NCBI GenBank assembly: GCA_013397115.1
Contig: VWZW01001657.1
Coordinates: 1,118,356 to 1,182,355, forward strand
Origin: Edolisoma coerulescens
Lineage: Eukaryota > Chordata > Aves > Passeriformes > Campephagidae
Length of the DNA stretch: 64,000 nucleotides
Direction of reading: 5' to 3'
Shown: in pieces, positions 13,279 to 25,011 of the stretch
How positions within the stretch are numbered: position 1 is the stretch's first letter
Layout: each line of letters starts with the position of its first letter
Notes under the pieces: generated by a model
What the model saw: only the letters and a program-made list of their open reading frames with translations
The model's database searches: none
What the model was told of the DNA's origin: nothing
Position numbers and translations under genes: made by a program

Positions 13279-13484
13279 CTGGGCATGTGATGGTGGGAGT
13301 CCTCTTCTTATATAAACACCAAAAAGAGCATCCTTCCCTAAGGATATGTTGAACTTCAGGAACTGTGGCTGGCTGATTTGGATATGAGACCTCCAAAAAA
13401 CTCCGGGGGGCACCTCCTGGGTGACCCTGTGCCCAACTTCTGTCTCTCCGCTATCTATGCTGCTATTCCTAGTGACCCATGGTC
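13279..13484 (-). CDS. TENM3: TENM3 exon C: extracellular linker domain
   Basis: This 206-base exon lies between an acceptor TTGTTTCATAG (before 13484) and a donor GTATTT at 13278-13273. It enters in phase 1 and leaves in phase 0 after 68 whole codons. The peptide starts PWVTRNSSIDSGETEVG, continues through QEVPPGVFWRS and QPQFLKFNISLGKDALFGVY, and ends GLPPSHAQ, following the teneurin-3 family closely. Two N-glycosylation sequons are visible: NSS at 13467-13459 and NIS at 13350-13342. It encodes the conserved stretch between the membrane and the EGF repeats. The frame is interrupted in simple six-frame translation because both ends are in introns, so it is easily missed. One small oddity is GHR where I recall GRR in mammals. 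Confidence 0.94.
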
Positions 13485-16400
13485 CTATGAAACAAAAGCA
13501 GAGATAAATCCAATGAGATAACTTGTTTTAATACAGGTAGTTTTATTCATTCAAGATGAACATCTGTGGCAGTGACACCTCTTAAATCAAGTGTAACTTT
13601 CTTATTTTGATGCAAGCTGCCAGCTGTTTCAATAAGTATGTAAGAATTTGGCCCTTATATTTGAAGTGAAAACTCTGCAACCCTTTTCTTTCTGTGGAGC
13701 ATCAGCAATCTTCTCATCCCTCAAACCCTTTATTTTGTGATTGCTCCTCACTGATCAAATAGCAACAGCAGAGAGTCAATTAAGCACATGTGAATCTCCC
13801 TGTGCTCTTTTCAGCTGCATCTTGTACACAACCAGGGTATAAAAAATTACCAGAAAGGTCAACTGAAGGGTAACTTCAATCTAAATGAACTGACTGCATA
13901 TTTTTATTACCACTGTTTTCTTCACTAAAGTAGTCCAACAGACTTTAGGTCACAGACATGAGAGTTGACAAAAGAAATGAAATGCACACAGAAGGGTTTA
14001 GAGGACAATTTCTGTACTCTAACATGCATCTTCTCCTTGAAACAAAGTTAGCACAACTCAATGCAGTGCCTTTTAAGTTCTCTCTGCCTGAAGCAGGGTC
14101 TATGTACAAGTCTTTTTCCCTCGTGCTGTGGTTAGTTAAAAACCATCATTTGTTGGTTTTCCAGCATGCATTATTGAAGACAAGACACGAGACCTTTCTG
14201 GTTGAGTGCTCTGGCTTCCAGCCTATGAAATAGTCAACTTTTAAAACATGGTGCAAAACCCTTCTGTCCTCAGCTGAACAGGTTCTGAGGTTACACATAT
14301 TTTAAACATGGAGTGCAGAACACGGAGTTAGCAGTGTTTTTAAGCTACAATATGCAGCAACGTTTGATTTTGTGTTCTGTATTCCCAAACAACATGGTGA
14401 GAAATCCACTTAAAAATTCTTACAACAGACACTATAATAACCAGAAAACCACAGAAAATATCTGTTAACAGTCACAGAAATTTAAAGGCATCACTAATAC
14501 CACTATTAACATACACTGGGTGGTAGAGATACCTCTGGTACAACCTGATAGCATTTGTAAAAAGCTCAGTGTTTACTTCATGCTTTTTTTTTTTTTGCTG
14601 TGGTGTAATGCTATTTTCAATAAATGACAAGTTACTTTTGAAATATATTCCAGCACTGTATGAATGTAATGGGATGCACAGAATAACATATAATTCCAGC
14701 AGGTAAGTACATAACAGCTTTTCTGTCTTGACTATCTTTAATTGAGAGAGTGCAAAAGCATGGTTTCAATTATAGATTCTAAATTATCTACGTTAGCAGC
14801 ACTTACACTTGTACATAATGAAACAGATACTATGTTGGCAGTGTTTTGAAATGGTAAAAGAATCCTCTGAATACCAACTGCTACACAGTTTTTGGCAACT
14901 TGTTTGTTTTTTCATTTTCTATGTTAATGGGTCTACAATAACATCACAGCACTAACAAAGAAAGAGAAAGCAGAAGAAGCTGCAACCATGGGCTGCAAAG
15001 AAATGAAAAATGGCTGAGAGTGTCAAGCAATGTGCCCTTAGAGCCACCAGAAGCACAGAGAGCAACCGGATCCAAAGACGTCCTGCTTCATGGAAACGAT
15101 GGGATTTCATTTCTAATGGATTACTGCAACACAGGATATCTCAAGGTTCCTATCTCAATGAAGGCAGCCACCATCTCACTAGAATTTAAATTAGGCCTTA
15201 CCCACCCACACGGAGAGGAAAACCAGGGACAGAGAACACACAAAACATCACCTGTTGCATGTTGTACTGGAATCACTGGCAGAGCTGGGGAGTCAGCATA
15301 AGACTGAAGGCTCCTTCACCTCCTTTGAGAACATTACATTTACTTCACAGTTCCAAGATAGGGTAAGAAATGATGAATATTTTTTCAATATTCTTAAAAA
15401 GTGTGCTGTAAATAATTTCTTTGGAAGCAGAGTGTGCATTCTTTAATGAACATCAACTGTATCTAATCTGAAAAGGGCTCCTTGACACACTCTAAAGAAC
15501 CTTGTTCTTCAGGAGCAATATACCCATAGACAGTCAAAGAAAAAGCTATTTTCTGGAATTATTATTATTATCCAGTGCAGCAAATGTACTGAGCATGTGA
15601 ATGGTAAGGCCACCATAGTCTCTGTGGGCAGTTATAGTTTCATCGGCTATTAAAGCAACTCCAAAACTGTCAATGACTTTTGCTAATTATGGTGCTTTTA
15701 AATCTGTTGAGTATATATTCTCTAGAATTGTAACTTTGTAAATAAACTTAATTCTAATGGAGGATCAAGTTTTAGCATTTCTGGATGAATTTAGCCTCAG
15801 CTTCCCTTGGATATCCAAAATTCTGCTTTGCATTTCTATTGGGAAAAGGCATTTTGAGGACTCGAGGATCCTCAAATACATCAATTAAGCTAAAATGATA
15901 AAATTTCAGTGATCAGGAGAACCAGAGTTACATTCCTACTATTTCAGCATGCAAAGGTAAAAAAAAAATACTGGATGGCAGACCTTCCCCAAAATAATCA
16001 CTAGAAGAAGACCATTCCTTTGTATTTCTCATCAAAATTTTGAAGTTATGATGTTAAAAATTGGTGAAAACTGCAGATAAGACAATTAAATTTGTAGGTA
16101 TCAGTGAGCCTAGAGACATGATTCAGGTTTCTAATACTGAAATGATTCAGTTCAGTTTGATACTATCCTTGGAAGCATCTCCCCACAGATGCTCTTTTAT
16201 TTTTCTCTACAACACAAATGACCTGGTTTCTAGTTCTCCAAACCACTCCTTCTGGAACATCTTAGGAAAATCTCCCCAGGAAGGGAATTGTGACAGGGGT
16301 TGAACATAGCAGAGGATTTTAAGAGCAGGTTACATGATCAGCTCTCACAAGTGATTGAGATACATTTAACCTGCAGCAAAGAACGGGGCAGATGGGTGAC

Positions 16401-19400
16401 TCTTTTCAGTCTGTATTTCTGTAGCACAGCATGCTCTATACCCAGCCTGTGCCACATCTGCCAGAACAGCTGCTGCCTCACCTCTGGCATGCTGAAAGGA
16501 TCCTTCCCTTTTGCTTTTAGGAATTTAATTCATGACATCCTGTTTTTAAGGAGCTACATACAATGCTGAAATAACAAAATTTAGAAATGCTTGAAGTTGT
16601 ACTAAAATCTAGGTTTCGTATTTGCAAGTTCAGCTAACAACTTATAAAGTTTTAAGTCCAGCAAGATATCAATAAATTCTAAAGATTATGCATTATTGAA
16701 TCATGCTCTCATAAATTCCTGCTGAGGTTCCCTTGTTGGTATGAGACACAAAACCAGTGACAGCATCTTGGTTCTACTCCTTGCTCTGATACCGCCAGTG
16801 CACCTGGGTTGATCATGATCTTGCTGCTCTCAGATGCCTACTTGTGAAACAGAATTCTTAATAATAACAGAATTATTAACAAGTCTCATGTTGAAGATGA
16901 GGAAGCCAGAGCAGTAAATAAAAATATTACAGGAGGTGTCTCAGCACTGGCCTCTTCATGTTCCTTCCTCCCCAGGATATAAATACAGAGAAGAAATGCG
17001 AAGTAGATATAACTTCTGAATCTCTTTTCTTAGTTAATAGGCTTATTTTTTTTAACCTGAAAAGCAGATTATCATCCTTTGGTATTTGCAATGCCTTTTT
17101 CTGCACTAACAGCTTCACTGGCAAACCCTGTCACTAGAGACTCAAACTTTTTTTATAGCTCCCTTCAGTCCTCACCTCCTAATGCAGAGAATGTATCTTG
17201 CCACCTGACTCACTCCCCTCCAGCTATTTTTAGAAGCTTTTCCATTTGATGGACCACTGCAGATCACATTCAAAGAGCATCAACTGCATTTAAGTGAAGT
17301 TACAGATGTGACAAACCGACAAATCTGTGAAGAAAGACTAACCCAAACTACTCATACTGCTGTGAACAAATGAATCCCAAGATCATTCTCTCTGTTGTGG
17401 GTGACTGTTGTGAAGTTTCATGTTTATCTCATAACCCCATAGATATTTGATTTTTTTTTTTCCTTGTCATTTTCTCTCTATAAAGATCTACAAAAGAGTT
17501 TTAAAAGCACACTTCTTCATCTTACCCAAGGGAGCCATTTCAATCACTCAGTCAAACATATACTCATCAACTAAATAACACTTATTCATTTAAACTGCTG
17601 TTTTATTTACCCAGCTGAATTACTATTTTGGCATATACATTTGAAAAGACTGTTTTAGCATTCAAGTATATTTGCCTTTGAAGCTATCAGACAGGCAATC
17701 CATGACAACAGCAGTGCAAACTCCCCCTGCTAAGTTGTCAGCAGGTCTCATCTGCGAGCTGGAGGTCAGACTCAAGGTGGCAGCGGATGGGACATGCACA
17801 GTCAGCCTTTAATTTAACTGATGTCAAGCAGTGTCAGCTATGGAGGCAGAGCTGTATTTACACTGAAACCAGATATACTTGATTATTTATAACTACAGTA
17901 TCCTACACTGTAGCTAAAATTAAAAATAAAAATGAAATCTGGCTGCCAGCAGTGTCACACTACAGACATCACATTTAAACAGCAATTAACTCCAGTGCTG
18001 TGACTGTGTGCCTCTATCACGGGGATGACTGCAAATTGCATCTTGATGGCACTCTTGAAAAATATCTAGCAGAATAACCATTCCAATGGATCATAAATGA
18101 ACTACCAAGATAATGTGGACAACCTCAAATTAAATACAGGGAATAAATATCACTGGGGTTGGTTAAATTCTCTTTACCTTCTTTTCCTGTAATTCTATAT
18201 TTTGTATAAATCACTGCTACAGACATAGCTTACTTTATCTTTTTATCTAGCTTATTTTTCTTCTGTTCTTTTATATAGCCAGGGATTTTCACAGATGACT
18301 TGGAATTCTGAAGAAATTTATGGTACAGCTGTGTAAAGGAAACCATTCAATATAAAAATAGACTCCACTGACTTTTTGGCAAAAAATACCGTGTGAGAAT
18401 TACTATGGTTCTCCATGGTAGTTTAACATTTTCCTTAGGTAAATTTGCTACTTATATGACCAGACATGTCTTATTGTTCCAGAAAGGCAAATAAAATAAA
18501 GTAGAAAATGTCTTTTCTATACAAATACCTTCAGTGGAAAAATCAGTGCTATGCACTGTTACCATACTGACAACTCCCCATATGAACTTACACTTCAAAT
18601 TATCTACTATCACCTGAGTGCCCTAGGACTCAAGTGAGAACAGATTATTTCTGGAATGTGTACAATAGATTGACTGCTACTGCAAAACAAATTCCCTCAG
18701 CTACAATGAGCTAAAAAGCCAGGCAATGAGAATCTGTCTGGAGGAGCTGCTGCAGCACATCTTGAACTTCAGTTCTGCTGAAGGTGCTGAGGTACCAATG
18801 AGCTGATTTGTGAAGGAAGGAGGAAGGAAGCTTCTGAGTGTATGAGCTTTCAGAAGTCCAGGAAAACAGCTTCGGGTACAAACCCAAAATCTCAGGTCGT
18901 CCGGTCATCATCCTATTTTCTATTGTGGCAAGAGGAAAGAAAATCGTCAAAGGGAGTGTCTGCATAAGACCCTGGCTCTGGCTCAGCTGCAGGCAATCAA
19001 TGTGGCAGGGAAATGAAACATCTTGCTTTTAGTAAAATATGACACACCTGATACACCTAAAAATTTAGGCACATCTTGACATTCATGTGAGCATAGCTTC
19101 ACAAGAGTCATTGCTTTCAGAATCAAAAGCAAATTATACCTGAAATAAAATTAAGATCTGTTGGCTCATTGCATTTCACAAAGAGCAAATGCATACTATT
19201 ATGAATTTCTAAATCAGGATAACAATTCTGATGGTATTTACCAAACTTCATCATCTAACTTTGAACAGAGCAACTCATGCTATCACCATTAACACAACCA
19301 CAAATCTAAAACCCCTCTTCTGTTGAATTTAGCCAAATCCTTTGCTTTTCTAAGCCAGCCCCCGAGTCTGGTATATTTTCAGAAGACCACATCCGCAAGC

Positions 19401-22400
19401 CTTCATAGCCTCCCTCTTAATAGTTCTGCTTGCTAACGTGTTAATTAAGATCTACATTACATTAGCCACATAACTACTTAATAAGATTAATCCACCTGGA
19501 AAATGATGGCTTGTCTTGATTAAATTGAATGAAGGAAACAGAAGTGACATTTAAAACACATTGACTGTTATTACATTTTGATCGTCTGGTTCCAAGCGTC
19601 TGAAAGGAAATAGGAGAAACCAAAAGATTCATGTTGTTTACATTGTTAATGAGGGATGAGTTTATCTTTTACAAAACGACAAAGAGTTCCCCGCAGCTGT
19701 TGCCGACTCCTTGCACTGCGAGCTGGGTCGGTTTCAGCAGGAGCACAGCCGGGGGTAGCACCGGTGCCTCAGGCAGTCAGTCAGGAGCTGCTCTGCATCT
19801 GAACCCCAACTCGTCCCTTCCTAAGGGTGGCACATCCTCCCATTTCAGGATTTTGTTACTCCTTTAGCATTGCCTGTCTGCTGCATTGCGAATAAAAGAT
19901 CTTAACTATTACAAAATAATTTGTGCGCAAACCAAAATGTGACTCGCAGCTGCAGCATCTGGCAGGGCTCTCAACATCATTTGGAGAGAGCTGAAGACAA
20001 CCTGTACAGCTTCACAATGACTGCTGAGCTCAGCTTTCCACATCTATCCAAGGAAAATTTCTGCTACATCAGTACAAATCTGCTTTTCCTCTCTCTCATC
20101 TCAAGCAAGTGAGATGGTGCCAAATTTAACAGCTAATTAAACTTTCTTTGTTTCATTATTGCCATTATATTTGCAATTCTGATATCTGGAAACAAGTATT
20201 TTCTCATGACACTTTAGTATTTTAATATTTAATAACTGTAATATTTTTGAAAAAGTCTTTCTGAAATCCACATACACTGTGGTAGACTTTGAGAAATATC
20301 TCAAACTGAGCACGAACTTGGATCAAGTTGCTTTGTCCAAAGAGAAGCAAATCCTGGATTATGTGAGTATCAAAACACAAATTCATATCAACTTTTTCCT
20401 AATAGTCAGAATATTTATTGTACCTAAAGTGATCTTTCAGGTCCACAACTGTCCAGAATTACTTTTGGTGTCTTTTAAAATGGGGATTTCTAGAATCAGA
20501 GATCACAATATCTTCCTGTGTTTTTCAGCTTTCTAGAACGTTGCTATAGCAAACAATCAAGACAAAAAATACTAAGTCAATTTGGAATTACTAGAAAATT
20601 TGCTATATTTGTGAGCACATCAAAGACAATATGTCCTAAACAAAAAGTTGACACCAAAGCATTCTTTATATGGATTTTTAGCTGGGGTTGGTTTGGATAT
20701 TTCCACATAAACTGTAGGTTATCTTAGGTGTCCTCTGAAAAGGTACAAGTTGAATTTATGGTATATTCTGTCAATTAGAAAGGAAACAGCACACAGTCAC
20801 AGATTTTATGGAAATGTGTGTCGAGCCTACCACATAATTTTAAATGCAGAAAACTTTTGGCATAGATTAGCAGAATTTAGGCACAGATAAATCCCATAAG
20901 GTCATCTATTTCACTTCTTTGTGAAGAAGCAATTATTCCCAAACATGCCTCCTTTTTTCCCCACTTTCCCCCTTAATTTAGATTTATTACACCAAAATTC
21001 TAACATTATCCTTACGCAATGTAAGAGATTCGTGAGAGATAAATGGGCTTCACTCTCAGAAAGCTTTTTAAATGTCATTACAATCTATCTCATCCCTGTA
21101 GAAATTCCAAGGCAGTATCAATTTTTGGGGTTTTATGCACTATCAAGGGATACTGCCTTATGATTTGTATTAAGAAAGGAATTTTTGTCTCCTAATTTAA
21201 ATCCCCAGTTCAACACAACTTCCACAGCATGGTGGACTTCACTTGCAGTTTTACAGTAGCACTGAGGATTTTTCTGCCCATTGCACTTGCCTCCTCCTTT
21301 CAGACATACCCAGTATTAGCGAGATGTAGTGTGTAATTACAAAAAACCTGAAACTGCGTTATCTTAATAGTGAACTTTGTTTTCATTCAGATAGGAAAAT
21401 GCAGTAATAAAGTAATTTACGTTCCTCTTAAACTGCAGTTTTATTATTTCATACCAGAATTTAGTCTCTTAATAAGGAACAGGCAGATCAAATTGAATAC
21501 CTGCTTTTTTTCCCCTCTCCTTTCAAATTGCTCTACTTTAAAATGCTTTGCTTGCTGAGTAGGCACAGCTTGTGTTTAAGTGGCCCTTCTCAGACTAGGG
21601 GTTAAAGGTTTCTTTGGGAGACCCATGTTTTGAAAAGAATGGCTTCATCCTGAGCTGTGTCAATTATAGAAAGGTCACTCTCCACAGCCAGAGCCCTGAA
21701 ATGGTTGTTGTGCTAAAAGCTGTCAGAGGCTTTCCTAAAAACTGCTGGGATAGCAATATTAACTTAGACATAATAAAAAGAAAGGTGAGGTAGAAAAACT
21801 TTTCACCCTTCCCTGCTCTAAGAATTTGTCTTTTCGATATTCCTTGTGTTCATCCAAACCCGTCATTCATTTTATTCCACTGCAGAAGATTACTTGCCTA
21901 AATATTGTTCTTCCTCCTTCCCCCACCTTATCAGCATTTCAGCAACCTTCTACAAAATGTCAGAAGAACAAGTAAACTTTTCCAACATGCTCTGAGGAAA
22001 GCTAACTGCAGCAGTTAGCAGTTCTGTCTCCTTCTCTCCTCTACAGGAGGTTACCACTCCCAAAACAGCATCTCGGCCTCTTCAAATGTGCAAAGCTAAT
22101 TAGAGTGGGGCTGGGATAAACTGCCAGAATTTGCACTGAAGTGCCCCAGGCAGATGAGCACATTCCAATTCAACAGTCCTGCTGCCCTATATTTGCACAG
22201 AGATGGCAACAAAAAGCTGCAGGGAGGGAACTGGGAAAGGTGTTAAACCCCTGCAGTTGTCTGCTAAATGACCGTAATTGCCGACCTGAGCTCTTCAGGT
22301 TCCTGCCCAAAGCCATCGGGTCTCTCACCTCTGCGCAACCTGCAGGCAGTTCAGCAGCAATACAAACATTCTGCCTTGCACTTAGGGATGTGCTGTTCAT

Positions 22401-23335
22401 CCACTGACCTGCAGCCAGTCAGAGATGAAAGCCAAACCCATGAACGCTCTAAAAATCTTCAGGTTTTTGGCAGCACCACGATGTAGGATTTCATGACAAG
22501 GAGGAAGTCAAAACTAGACCCTTCATGGAAAACATGGAGAAGCTGAGGTGCAGTAGCAGCACCATTTATTGAAAACAGAAGCAAATCCATGAAATGATCA
22601 AGCTCATAAAAGAACAACTAACTCAGTTTCCAGTCCCAGCTCTATTTTAACTGTTTTCCCAATACAAGTATCCTGTGTCTGCATTTGCTTCTAACACTTG
22701 CTTTGGCAATTACCAAGTTTAGCGTGAGCTACAGGTCCTGAGAGCAAGCCAATGCTCAGCCTCTGAACAGAACTATTTAGCTGACAAAAATCAAGTGCTC
22801 AGACTTCTCCTGTTCCAGTCACACCATCCCAGAACACTAAAACGTGGGAGGTGCTTTGTCTAATTGTAACACTCTGTTCTGCCTTCCCCCCATAATGGTT
22901 GTAATAATAAGAGAAGACCTTACACTGATGCAGCAAAGAAAACTCCTGAATCTCACCAGTAAAAAGCACTCAATTTAAATGATTAAAATCCTTTTTGTGA
23001 CATGTAACTTCTCTGTGTTTTTAACATATGTTTTCTCAGTTTAAGAAAGTATTTCTGGCTCTAGGTTTTACTTATTTTTTCTTTCCATTGCCATGTCTTT
23101 GTCATCCTCCACTGGAACATGGTTTTTCTCTAAGACAAAAAGAAAGCATTTATTGTCTGCATTTCTCACATTAATATCACAGGACAGACTGTTTACCATG
23201 GGTCACATTCTGCTGTCCTTGGTGTTTGCTATTAGAATTCATTTGAGAGAGAAGAACGCGGGCTGCAGTCCTGGCTGCAAGCCAGTTCTTGACTTCTCTC
23301 AAGCACTACAATGCACTTCTACTAAATCAAGATTT

Positions 23336-23745
23336 TCACAGAATCCCAGAATGGGTCAGGTTGGAAAGGATCACAGTGAGTCATCTGGTCCAACATCCCT
23401 GCTCCAGAAGGGTCATCCCAGAGCACAGGATTGTGTCCTGAAGGTTCTGGAATATCCCCAGTGAGGGAGACTCCACACCCTCTCTGGGCAGTATGACCCA
23501 GTGCTCAGTCAAGGCACAGGAAAGAAGTTCTGCCTCATGTTCAGGTGGAGTTTTCTGGGCATCACCTTCCCATAGCCTCCTGTCCCGTTGGCTGGCCATC
23601 CCGAGGAGAGCCTGGTCCGTGTTCTGACCCTTCCCTGCAGATATTTCTACAATTAATGAGGTCCCTCTCAGTCACCTCTCGAAGCTGAACAGCCACAGCT
23701 CCCTCAGCTTCCTCTTTCTTTGAGATCTCTGAGCTATACTTGGAA
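23336..23745 (-). mobile_element. CR1 LINE 3' fragment, minus orientation
   Basis: Read on the plus strand, it begins CACAGAATCCCAGAATGG and continues with GTTGGAAAGGATC, CATCTGGTCCAACA and a 'CTCTGGGCAGT' block. This is the reverse complement of the avian CR1 3' region. The copy is 5'-truncated, as most CR1 insertions are, and encodes nothing intact. It ends about 60 bases before the CpG island begins. The distal boundary near 23745 is approximate. Confidence 0.85.
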
Positions 23746-23929
23746 AAAGGACACAGCAAAGGTAGCCAGCGAACACAGCACATTTCTGTGAGCGCTTCAC
23801 CAGCGTTCGCGGCAGCACCACCTCATTAGCGATAAACTAGGAACCACACGACCGTGCGAGCACCCGAAGCGGCGCGCCCGAGCACCCGCCCGGCACGGGG
23901 GGTGCCGAAAGCCGCGGGAGTGAGCGAAT

Positions 23930-24410
23930 GGGCGGCGGTTTGCGGCGGGTCGGCGGCGTTTTGGGGTGGTTCGGCGNNNNNNNNNNNNNNNNNNNNNNNN
24001 NNNNNNNNNNNNNNNNNNNNNNNNNNNNNNNNNNNNNNNNNNNNNNNNNNNNNNNNNNNNNNNNNNNNNNNNNNNNNNNNNNNNNNNNNNNNNNNNNNNN
24101 NNNNNNNNNNNNNNNNNNNNNNNNNNNNNNNNNNNNNNNNNNNNNNNNNNNNNNNNNNNNNNNNNNNNNNNNNNNNNNNNNNNNNNNNNNNNNNNNNNNN
24201 NNNNNNNNNNNNNNNNNNNNNNNNNNNNNNNNNNNNNNNNNNNNNNNNNNNNNNNNNNNNNNNNNNNNNNNNNNNNNNNNNNNNNNNNNNNNNNNNNNNN
24301 NNNNNNNNNNNNNNNNNNNNCGGCGGCATTTGGGGGCGTTTTGGGGCGGTTCGGCGGCGGTTTGGGGCGGTTTGGGGCGTTTTGGGGCGGTTTGTCGCGG
24401 TTGGGTCGGG
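23930..24410. repeat. 10-bp GC minisatellite (unit TTTGGGGCGG) containing the assembly gap
   Basis: To the right of the gap, successive 10-base units such as TTTGGGGCGG, TTTGGGGCGT and TTTGGGGCGG run to about 24410. The same units in degenerate form lie left of the gap from about 23930. The plus strand is therefore rich in G4 runs and the gene strand is C-rich. The repeat lies at the very start of the intron downstream of exon B. The true array length is unknown because the gap is inside it. Confidence 0.85.
23977..24320. other. Assembly gap (344 Ns)
   Basis: A run of 344 Ns has the same GC-rich repeat on both sides. The gap is best explained by failure to sequence or assemble the minisatellite, and its stated size may be only an estimate. 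Open frames that appear to cross it are artefacts of translating Ns. Confidence 0.99.
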
Positions 24411-24427
24411 GCGCGGCGCGGACCCCC

Positions 24428-24550
24428 CTCTGCCGGCAGGGGGCGCGGGCGGGCCGTCGTCGGCGGGCGGGCGCGCCGGGCGCAGCCCGTTGTTGAAGGT
24501 CGGAGCCTCGGCCGGCTGCAGCTGCCAGTTCAGCCCCAGGAGATGCATCG
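24428..24550 (-). CDS. TENM3: TENM3 exon B: GC-rich extracellular juxtamembrane exon, 3' boundary uncertain
   Basis: The acceptor is strong: a pyrimidine-rich tract ends in CCGCAG just before 24550. The exon enters in phase 1, and its first residues AMHLLGLNWQLQPA complete the membrane helix started by exon A. THR-PHE-ASN-ASN-GLY at residues 17-21 after the split codon is also TENM3-type. The following 19 residues are almost all Pro, Ala, Gly, Arg and Asp, where I recall mammalian TENM3 having a more mixed sequence. From the family, 40 whole codons plus one base are expected, which places the end at 24428 (after AGA G). There is no GT there. The first GT is at 24423-24422, after six Gs, and would leave phase 2 although exon C needs phase 1. 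The 3' end given is therefore by homology, not by a splice signal. Expected phases 1-1 make this exon skippable in frame. Confidence 0.85.
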
Positions 24551-25011
24551 CTGCGGACACAGGGGAGACAGACAGCGGTCAGCGCGGCTACTGACACCCG
24601 AGCGGCTCAGAGGAACAGCCCTAAGCCGCTCGGCTCGGAGGGATGGGGATGTGATAAAAGAAACGGCAACAGCGACAACAAAACACCCTCCCACCGCAAA
24701 ATGCCAAATAAACAAAAGCGAGCCCCGGTGACTCACACGCATCTGTCTGGCACTGAAATACAAAAGGCAAAATGCTCACAACAGGCGTTCTGGGCAGACC
24801 CGGGCACCACGCACCGCGTTCCCGACTCGCACAGTGCGGGGGACACATCTCGGCAAACAAAGCACTTGCTGCAAGTACCAGCTCCGAGTTCAAATTAGAG
24901 GTGGCAATTTATATGTTGATTATAAAATTGGCTTTAGCCCTGTGTAAAGTAGTGACTTGGTAATGCAATTATTTTGTGTTTAGTACAACTTACTTAAATC
25001 AATACATTAGA

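Larger units (their letters stand above)
13485..24427 (-). other. TENM3: TENM3 intron between exons B and C
   Basis: This intron is about 10.9 kb and phase 1 by homology. The acceptor for exon C is clear, but the donor next to exon B is not (see exon B). From 13485 to about 23335 it is AT-rich single-copy-looking sequence. From about 17690 to 18130 it contains a stretch with complex sequence and many homeodomain-like TAAT cores, a candidate conserved element. A CR1 fragment follows at 23336-23745, then the CpG island with the 10-bp minisatellite and assembly gap. No further exon was seen. Confidence 0.75.
23800..24620. promoter_or_regulatory. CpG-rich island around TENM3 exon B
   Basis: GC content and CpG density rise abruptly near 23800 and fall near 24620, in otherwise AT-rich sequence. 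The island contains the GC minisatellite, the assembly gap and all of exon B. Intragenic CpG islands can be alternative or antisense promoters or recombination-associated GC peaks; nothing in the sequence shows which applies. No TATA box or clear initiator was identified. Confidence 0.6.

Noticed and set aside
24321..24415. TTTTGGGG-like units as an interstitial telomere repeat
   Set aside because: The vertebrate telomere unit is TTAGGG. The unit here is a 10-bp CG-containing minisatellite.
23797..24731. Five open frames of 176-267 codons crossing the gap on both strands
   Set aside because: They are open only because Ns contain no stop codons and because the sequence is very GC-rich. Only the minus-strand piece 24550 to about 24428 is supported by homology.
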